Position numbers and translations under genes: made by a program
The notes under the pieces: model-generated
Database searches by the model: none
What the model saw: the letters and a program-made list of their open reading frames with translations, nothing else
Told to the model about the DNA's origin: nothing
Shown: positions 1 to 4,805 of the stretch, one piece after another
Layout: every line of letters begins with the position of its first letter
Numbering within the stretch: the first letter of the stretch is position 1
Assembly: GCA_015233485.1 (NCBI GenBank)
Contig: JADFXO010000251.1
Span: forward strand, 1 to 5,899
Length of the DNA: 5,899 nt
Origin: Nitrospirota bacterium
Lineage (GTDB): Bacteria; Nitrospirota; Thermodesulfovibrionia; Thermodesulfovibrionales; Magnetobacteriaceae
Direction of reading: 5' to 3'

Positions 1-2
1 AA

Positions 3-3000
3 GAGAACATGAAGGTTACGGCATACATGGGTGTTGACATCGGCTCAATAAGCACGAACCTTGCCGTCATAGATAAAGAAGGCAATCTGCTGGCTCGGCA
101 ATATTTGATGACAGCCGGAAGGCCGATAGAGGCGGTAATGCAAGGCCTTGTTGAGATAGAAAAGGAGATTGGGGGAAAGGTTGAAATAGCGGGCATAGGC
201 ACAACCGGCTCAGGCAGATATATGATAGCTGATTTCATAGGCGCTGATATTGTGAAAAACGAAATCACAGCCCAGGCCACCGCCGCAATTTCCATCGACG
301 ATACCGTCGATACGATTTTCGAGATAGGCGGGCAGGACTCTAAGTACATTTCCATTGAAGACGGCGTCATCACGGACTTTGAGATGAACAAGGCCTGTGC
401 CGCCGGTACGGGTTCTTTTTTGGAAGAACAGGCGGAAAAACTCAATATCTCCATAAAGGAGGAGTTTGCCAGCGAGTCGTTCTCCTCATGCCAGCCGTGC
501 AATCTTGGTGAACGATGTACGGTGTTTATGGAAAACTCACTGATGGCCAATATCCAGCGCGGGGCACAGAAAAATGATTTGCTTGCCGGGCTGTCGTACT
601 CAATTGTGGAAAATTATATAAACAGGGTCGTTGCAGGTAAAAAGATTGGCAAAAAGATTTTTTTTCAGGGCGGCACTGCACATAACAAGGCAGTCGTTGC
701 GGCATTTGAGAAATTCACCGGCCAGATGATAACCGTCCCCCCAAATCACGACGTTACGGGGGCAATCGGAATGGCCATGATTGCCAGAGATGTTAAGTCC
801 GGCGGCACGCCTTCGGCATTTAAGGGATTTTCGATAACGCAGCGGCCTTATTCGGTCTCGTCCTTTGAGTGTAAGAGCTGCTCCAACGTATGCGAGATAA
901 ACCGTGTTACGATAGAGGGCGAAAAGAGGAAACTCTTCTACGGCGGCAGGTGCGAGAAGTATGACATAAAAGAGAAGTCAGACCTTGAGGACCTCTTTGC
1001 CTTCAGAGAGGAACTCCTCTGGAAGGGCTATGAACCGGCGCCGCTTCCATCGTCAAACGGTAAGGGAAAACCCGTACTTGGCATTCCGTATATCTTCCTG
1101 TTTCATGAATTTCTGCCATTTTGGACTACCCTTCTTGGCAAACTGGGCTTTGGGGTGGTGGTATCGCCTAAGACGAACAGACAAGTAGTGAACCTCGGAG
1201 TTGAAACGGTGCTGTCTGAGTCTTGTTTCCCTGTAAAGGTTGCCCACGGACATGTCAAATGGCTGCTTGAGCAGGGTATTGACAATATATTTCTGCCGTC
1301 TTTTATCAATATAAGCGCCCCGGGTGAGGATTTCTCTAAAGGCTCACCGTGTCCATATACCCAGACCATGCCGTATCTGTCGAGGGCGGCCTTTAAGCAT
1401 ATGCGCCTGTTTAAACCTGTGATAGACTTTACGCGGGGCGATAAATTCCTTATAAAACAGCTCAAAAAGTCCTTCAGGAGTTTTTCTCTGCCCACAAAGA
1501 CAATAGAAAAGGCGATAAAAAACGCGAAAAACGCACAGGAAGAGTTTTACATAGAGATGCAGGAACGAGGCAGCCAGGTACTCTTAGGGCTTGCCGAAAA
1601 GACGATTGTTATCATAGGCAGGCCGTACAATTCACTAGACAGCGGTGTAAACCTCCAGATACCGAAAAAACTGGCCTCATTAAACGTCCTTTCCATCCCG
1701 ATGGACATGCTGCCGCTGGCGAAGGTTGACATAAGCGACCGCTGGCAGGAGATGTACTGGCGGAGCGGGCAACGCATTATAAAGGCGGCCAGGTTTATCA
1801 AGGACAACCCGTATCTGTACCCCATATACATAGGGAATTTTAACTGCGGGCCGGATTCCTTTATATTAAAATATTTTAAGGACGAACTTGGCGATAAGCC
1901 GTTTTTACATCTCGAAATAGATGAGCATAGCGCCGACGCCGGTGCTATAACGCGCTGTGAGGCCTTTTTAGACAGCATAGAGCACAGAAAGACAAGGCCG
2001 TCAAAACCGCCGGAGATGCTTGTAAGGCCGATTATGCGGCCGTCGAAGGACAACATAATCTATATACCGCGCATGTCCGACCATGCCTTCGCCATTGCGG
2101 GGGCGTTTGAGTATTCGGGGATAGCCTCAGAGGTATTGCCGCCAAGCGATTCTGAGTCCATCGCGCTTGGGAGAAAACACGTCTCCGGCAAGGAGTGCTA
2201 CCCGTGTGCCGTTACAACCGGCGACATGCTGAGAAAGGTATTCTCTGAGGGGTTTGACGCTGCACACTCGGCATTTTTCATGCCCTCGGGCACTGGGCCC
2301 TGCCGGTTCGGGCAGTATAACGTATTTCAGAGGCTGCTTTTGGATAACATCGGCCTGAAAGACATCCAGTTGTTCTCGCCTGTGCAGGATTCGTCTTTCT
2401 ACGAGGACTTGGGGATAGCGGGAAGGGATTTTATCACCCGCACATGGAAGGGAATCGTGGCTATTGAGCTGCTTACGAAGTGCCTTCACGAAACGCGTCC
2501 CTATGAAACTGAAAAGGGGCGCACTCAGGCAGTATATGACAAGTTCCTGATGCAGATATATGATTCCATAAGATGCGATAGGCGTAAGTTGACAGACATC
2601 CTGAAAGACATGCGCGTTGACTTTGAGGCCGTCTCCGTTAATCGCGCTGTAAAAAGGCCTGCAATAGGCGTGGTGGGGGAGATATTTGTCAGGTCGAATA
2701 AGTTTTCTAATGAAAACCTTGTTGAGAGGATAGAGACCCTCGGTGGTGAGGTCTGGCTCGCGCCGGTTGAGGAGTGGATATATTATGTGAATTATTTCGG
2801 GCTTAAACATGCCTTGATAAAAAGGGATTATTCTGCTACTATAGACATTGTCATAAAGAGGCTGTATAAAAAGAACATAGAGAGGCAGTATCACAAGTAT
2901 TTTAAGGGTTTTTTGAAGACCTTGCACGAACCGGACACGCGCCAGATAATCAAAAAGGCGCGACCGTACGTGGATGAGTCATTCGAGGGTGAGACGATAC

Positions 3001-3233
3001 TAAGCATAGGAAAGTCGGTTGATTTAGCGGAGCGCGGCGTGGGCGGCATTGTAAACACAATGCCCTTTGGCTGTATGCCGGGGACGATTGTGTCCGCTCT
3101 GATGAGGGCATTAAGCAGGGACTACTCCGTCCCCACCATCAGCATCCCTTATGACGGAACTGAGTCTAACACGACAGTGATGCAGCTTGAGACTTTTATG
3201 GAACAGATAAAAAATAATCATAACGGGAGGTAG
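3..3233 (+). CDS. Acyl-CoA dehydratase activase-like protein (ASKHA ATPase + DUF2229 + HgdB-like), probably 5'-partial
   Basis: This is a member of the BadF/BadG/BcrA/BcrD/HgdC activator superfamily. Relatives use ATP hydrolysis and a [4Fe-4S] cluster to drive low-potential electron transfer to 2-hydroxyacyl-CoA dehydratases or benzoyl-CoA reductases in the cytosol. Counting from the ATG at base 9, an ASKHA ATPase domain spans about residues 5-262, with phosphate loop GVDIGSIST (8-16), IGGQD (106-110) and GGTAHN (221-226). The expected cluster cysteines are present: Cys130 in NKACAAGTG and Cys170 in GERCTVF. A linker with C288, C291, C295 and C315 follows. Next comes a DUF2229-like region (about 355-660, with ESCFPVK and GRPYN) and an HgdB-like C-terminal part to 1074 (KECYPC, GTGPCRFG, FGCMPGT). 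Relatives of about 1400 residues carry two ASKHA domains, and this one resembles the second. The frame has no stop before base 9 and no clear ribosome binding site there, so I infer that the N-terminal domain lies outside the window. The exact substrate or partner is unknown. Confidence 0.9.
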   Translation, partial: ENMKVTAYMGVDIGSISTNLAVIDKEGNLLARQYLMTAGRPIEAVMQGLVEIEKEIGGKVEIAGIGTTGSGRYMIADFIGADIVKNEITAQATAAISIDDTVDTIFEIGGQDSKYISIEDGVITDFEMNKACAAGTGSFLEEQAEKLNISIKEEFASESFSSCQPCNLGERCTVFMENSLMANIQRGAQKNDLLAGLSYSIVENYINRVVAGKKIGKKIFFQGGTAHNKAVVAAFEKFTGQMITVPPNHDVTGAIGMAMIARDVKSGGTPSAFKGFSITQRPYSVSSFECKSCSNVCEINRVTIEGEKRKLFYGGRCEKYDIKEKSDLEDLFAFREELLWKGYEPAPLPSSNGKGKPVLGIPYIFLFHEFLPFWTTLLGKLGFGVVVSPKTNRQVVNLGVETVLSESCFPVKVAHGHVKWLLEQGIDNIFLPSFINISAPGEDFSKGSPCPYTQTMPYLSRAAFKHMRLFKPVIDFTRGDKFLIKQLKKSFRSFSLPTKTIEKAIKNAKNAQEEFYIEMQERGSQVLLGLAEKTIVIIGRPYNSLDSGVNLQIPKKLASLNVLSIPMDMLPLAKVDISDRWQEMYWRSGQRIIKAARFIKDNPYLYPIYIGNFNCGPDSFILKYFKDELGDKPFLHLEIDEHSADAGAITRCEAFLDSIEHRKTRPSKPPEMLVRPIMRPSKDNIIYIPRMSDHAFAIAGAFEYSGIASEVLPPSDSESIALGRKHVSGKECYPCAVTTGDMLRKVFSEGFDAAHSAFFMPSGTGPCRFGQYNVFQRLLLDNIGLKDIQLFSPVQDSSFYEDLGIAGRDFITRTWKGIVAIELLTKCLHETRPYETEKGRTQAVYDKFLMQIYDSIRCDRRKLTDILKDMRVDFEAVSVNRAVKRPAIGVVGEIFVRSNKFSNENLVERIETLGGEVWLAPVEEWIYYVNYFGLKHALIKRDYSATIDIVIKRLYKKNIERQYHKYFKGFLKTLHEPDTRQIIKKARPYVDESFEGETILSIGKSVDLAERGVGGIVNTMPFGCMPGTIVSALMRALSRDYSVPTISIPYDGTESNTTVMQLETFMEQIKNNHNGR
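3225..3230 (+). promoter_or_regulatory. Ribosome binding site for the bS22/mS38-type gene
   Basis: GGGAGG lies 9 bases upstream of the GTG at 3240 and inside the last codons of the preceding activator gene. This strong Shine-Dalgarno sequence is the main reason for choosing the GTG start over the ATG at 3273. It also suggests the small gene is translated from the same mRNA as the activator. Confidence 0.75.
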
Positions 3234-3239
3234 AGTGTA

Positions 3240-3335
3240 GTGGGTAATGTAAAAAAATGGAGAAAGAAGAAGATGTCCAAACACAAGCACAAGAAACTGC
3301 GCAGGAAGATGAAGTTTCAGCGCAGGAGAAAATAG
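3240..3335 (+). CDS. Small basic ribosomal protein, AURKAIP1/COX24 domain (bS22/mS38-like)
   Basis: This is a 31-residue protein made almost entirely of Lys and Arg with a few His. It begins MGNVKKWRKKKMSKHKHKK and ends FQRRRK. The pattern matches the bacterial AURKAIP1/COX24 (DUF1713) family: an MGSV-type start, a KKRRKKM block, an HKHKKL block and a terminal QRRK. Members include the mycobacterial small-subunit protein bS22, and the mitochondrial counterpart is mS38. By analogy it should bind 16S rRNA near the decoding centre. The GTG start is supported by GGGAGG 9 bases upstream and by the conserved N-terminus; an internal ATG at 3273 would remove that N-terminus. It starts 6 bases after the activator stop codon, so co-transcription is likely. 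It falls below usual gene-caller length limits and is easily missed. The ribosomal role is inferred from family resemblance. Confidence 0.85.
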   Translation: MGNVKKWRKKKMSKHKHKKLRRKMKFQRRRK

Positions 3336-3357
3336 CCGCTCGTTTTGATTATTAGGA

Positions 3358-3384
3358 GGCATCCTTCGACAGGTTTAGGATGCC
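3358..3384. repeat. REP-like palindromic repeat
   Basis: The arms GGCATCCT (3358-3365) and AGGATGCC (3377-3384) form a perfect 8-bp inverted repeat around an 11-base loop that begins TCGACAGG. The core ATCCTTCGACAGGxTxAGGAT resembles the short dispersed palindromes of type CCTTCGACAGGCTCAGG seen in many bacterial genomes. It lies 22 bases after the bS22-type stop codon. It could stabilise the 3' end of that transcript, but no T-tract follows, so it is not a canonical terminator. The comparison to dispersed repeats is from memory; the palindrome itself is directly visible. Confidence 0.6.
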
Positions 3385-3431
3385 ATAGTCTCAGGATGGC
3401 TCCGAATTCCTTCGCATTTTGGTATAAGGCC

Positions 3432-3665
3432 ATGACCAGTGTGACACAGATTATGTTAAGCAAAGACATGGAAGATGCCGTGATGCAGATAGACGACCTT
3501 AGCCTTGATGAACTGAAAGAGCTTGGTGCTGGTGTTTCAGCGCCAGAGGGTGTTGTGTTGCTTTATCGTCAAGCGTTCAGAGATTTTGGTGCTCAATCGC
3601 TAAGGAGTCACGCAGGCATCAAATGCGGATACGGCTTTACTGGCCGGGCATGGCTTCACGTTTGA
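3432..3665 (+). pseudogene. Remnant of a small hypothetical gene, possibly a partner of a nucleotidyltransferase
   Basis: The frame is open from just after base 3335, and the most natural start is the ATG at 3432 (MTSVTQIMLSKDMEDAV). There is no convincing ribosome binding site; AAGG lies only 2 bases upstream. The protein-like part is acidic and looks globular, with DLSLDELKELGAGV followed by PEGVVLLYRQAFRDFGAQ. After FGAQSL (about base 3600) the frame turns into a low-quality tail that ends at TGA 3663-3665. Meanwhile the +1 frame becomes convincingly coding from about 3613. The simplest reading is the N-terminal or middle portion of a short gene cut by a frameshift or deletion. I do not recognise its function with confidence. 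It could instead be an intact gene of about 77 residues with an unusual C-terminus. Confidence 0.45.
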
Positions 3666-3900
3666 CTGGCAGCGGCGCGAGCCGGGTATTCATGTCGCAA
3701 TCGTGTATCGTGGAGACGAAAGCACAAAGCTTGAATGGGTGCGCGATAGTGATTTTCGGTTTTTCCCGACGGTCAAAGATGAATTGTTTGGGTATCGACT
3801 GCATATTACCGGCCTTGCCACCAACAAGGCGTTAGCGGCGGCAGGCCTCATGCCCCACTCTGCACATTATGTGTCGGGGAAGTGTCGTTTAATGGGGTAG
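3604..3900 (+). pseudogene. Nucleotidyltransferase (AbiEii-like) internal fragment
   Basis: In the frame that starts after the TAA at 3601-3603, the translation reads ASNADTALLAGHGFTFDW, then GIHVAIVYRGDESTKLEWVR, DSDFRFFPTVKDELFGYRL, and finally LATNKALAAAG (ending about base 3843). This order of motifs resembles the middle of bacterial AbiEii/AbiGii-type nucleotidyltransferase proteins: a KLEWV strand, an RFFP segment, and a D/G-LATNKALAAAGR helix that is normally followed by an RDIVDL motif. Here the sequence leaves the family at 3844 and ends 18 codons later at TAG 3898-3900. The N-terminal GG...DxD catalytic segment and the C-terminal helical region are both absent. The GTA or ATG codons inside (for example 3703) lack ribosome binding sites. 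I therefore read it as a decayed fragment, not a working toxin. The family assignment is from motif memory. Confidence 0.6.
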
Positions 3901-4047
3901 ATACATGCAATCAGATACCTCATACCCTGTGAATCGGTTGCGAAGCTGATAGATGCCGCACGTGTTAAAATACCGGATGTGCTGTCCGGTAAAGATATCA
4001 TTGCAACCACTAGGAAAAAACTGACATCCCGACGTATTATAAAGTAA
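3901..4047 (+). pseudogene. C-terminal fragment of an unrecognised gene
   Basis: Directly after the TAG at 3898-3900, the same frame stays open for 48 codons to TAA 4045-4047. The peptide includes YLIPCESVAKLIDAARVKI, PDVLSGKDIIATTRKKL and the basic end TSRRIIK. Its helix-friendly, well-mixed composition looks like a real protein C-terminus and not random translation. There is no plausible start codon with a ribosome binding site, so it is probably the tail of a gene whose front was lost in the rearrangement near 3844-3900. I do not recognise the family. It contains the perfect palindrome TACCGGA/TCCGGTA (3971-3977 and 3985-3991). It could be a chance open frame. Confidence 0.3.
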
Positions 4048-4076
4048 TATCAAATAGTTATAGCGTTTTATCACCC

Positions 4077-4117
4077 TTTTTTACCATGAACATCCGGTAA
4101 AAAAAACTCCCGTCCCC
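4077..4117 (-). repeat. Repeat-like hairpin downstream of the ATPase/DUF4276 operon
   Basis: TTTTTTACC (4077-4085) and GGTAAAAAA (4096-4104) form a perfect 9-bp inverted repeat with a 10-base loop. Read on the minus strand, it is preceded by GGGGACGGGAG (4107-4117) and a run of eight T, starting 5 bases past the DUF4276 stop codon. The stem is AT-rich and no U-run follows it on either strand, so it is a poor intrinsic terminator, although the T8 run itself might assist termination of the minus-strand operon. The GGGGACGG-plus-T-run motif resembles palindromic repeats that accompany REP-associated tyrosine transposases; only one such arm is kept here. Confidence 0.4.
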
Positions 4118-4121
4118 TGAA

Positions 4122-4805
4122 TCACCTTCCCAACGCTTCAAGTGTAGTAAGCCAATTGTCAAAATGTTTGCACTTTTCCCTGATTTTAGCAATGCCAATT
4201 TCACCTGCCACTATTGGCCCGGAGGCTGCTTTATCATATTCAGGAATCTCTTTAATTATTCTCCGTGAAGGAATCGTATCATAGTTATCATTAATAAGCT
4301 CAGGATTACCGTCTGCGACCATAGCGATTATTTTTTTTATTTCTTTATCATAATCGGGATGAGCGATATCAAGATGTTTTGGATCTGCCAGTATGATGGC
4401 CTCAAATTCATGAAGCTGTATGTATGGAATAAATTTGGTATCATTTATATTTTTGGCAAGCTCTTCCTCTAAAAACTTTACTTTGGCATATTTGTCTTTA
4501 ATCTGTAAAGCCTTATCATATTCGGGAAAATCATTTGGTAAGGCATAAAGGTCAAACATTGTAGTTAAACGGAATTCCTGAGCTTTTTTATTGTGTTTGA
4601 GCAACGACGTGATATTATCTTTGGCAATTTTATAGTTAGGCAAACCACCTTTGTGTGTGACATTGCGTTTTTTATCAATCATGGTTGTAATACAGCTTGC
4701 ACTTACCGACATCTTTGAGTGGTCTAAATATTTAGCAAGTATTTTATTAACAAACCTTTCCTCGGTTTGACCTTCAACCGTAATATGCAGACGGATAAAA
4801 CTCAT
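4122..4805 (-). CDS. DUF4276 family protein (TOPRIM-like), partner of an AAA ATPase
   Basis: This 227-residue protein shows the DUF4276 hallmarks in order: ITVEGQTEERFV (8-19), DLYALPNDFP (85-94), YIQLHEFEAIILADP (128-142) and NPELINDNYDTIPSRRI (167-183). The VEGQTEE motif, with a Glu-Gly after a beta strand, and the later Asp-bearing motif recall the acidic metal site of TOPRIM-fold nucleases such as those in OLD-type and PARIS systems. A metal-dependent nuclease or effector role is therefore a reasonable inference but unproven for the family. The length looks complete and there is no signal peptide or membrane segment, so it is probably cytosolic. The start is fixed by GGAGG 6 bases upstream and by ATGA overlap with the ATPase gene, which points to translational coupling and a fixed protein ratio. 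Sampled sequence is AT-rich relative to the activator gene. Confidence 0.85.
   Translation of the reverse strand: MSFIRLHITVEGQTEERFVNKILAKYLDHSKMSVSASCITTMIDKKRNVTHKGGLPNYKIAKDNITSLLKHNKKAQEFRLTTMFDLYALPNDFPEYDKALQIKDKYAKVKFLEEELAKNINDTKFIPYIQLHEFEAIILADPKHLDIAHPDYDKEIKKIIAMVADGNPELINDNYDTIPSRRIIKEIPEYDKAASGPIVAGEIGIAKIREKCKHFDNWLTTLEALGR

Noticed and set aside
1547..2056. Open frame of 169 codons on the minus strand (also 1103-1495)
   Set aside because: Antisense to conserved DUF2229-type coding sequence, with no ribosome binding site or motif.
2127..2927. Open frame of 266 codons on the minus strand
   Set aside because: It lies wholly antisense to the activator gene, whose motifs are unmistakable, and its translation shows no recognisable domain.
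3111..3362. Minus-strand open frame covering the activator end and the bS22-type gene
   Set aside because: It is a complement of two better supported plus-strand genes, and its translation is low in recognisable features.
3971..3991. Palindrome TACCGGA/TCCGGTA with a 7-base loop as a terminator or operator
   Set aside because: No T-tract follows, no promoter is nearby, and it lies inside an open fragment; it may be chance.
3889..4074. Minus-strand open frame of 61 codons in the gene-poor stretch
   Set aside because: No ribosome binding site and an unconvincing composition; the plus-strand fragment 3901-4047 is the more protein-like reading.
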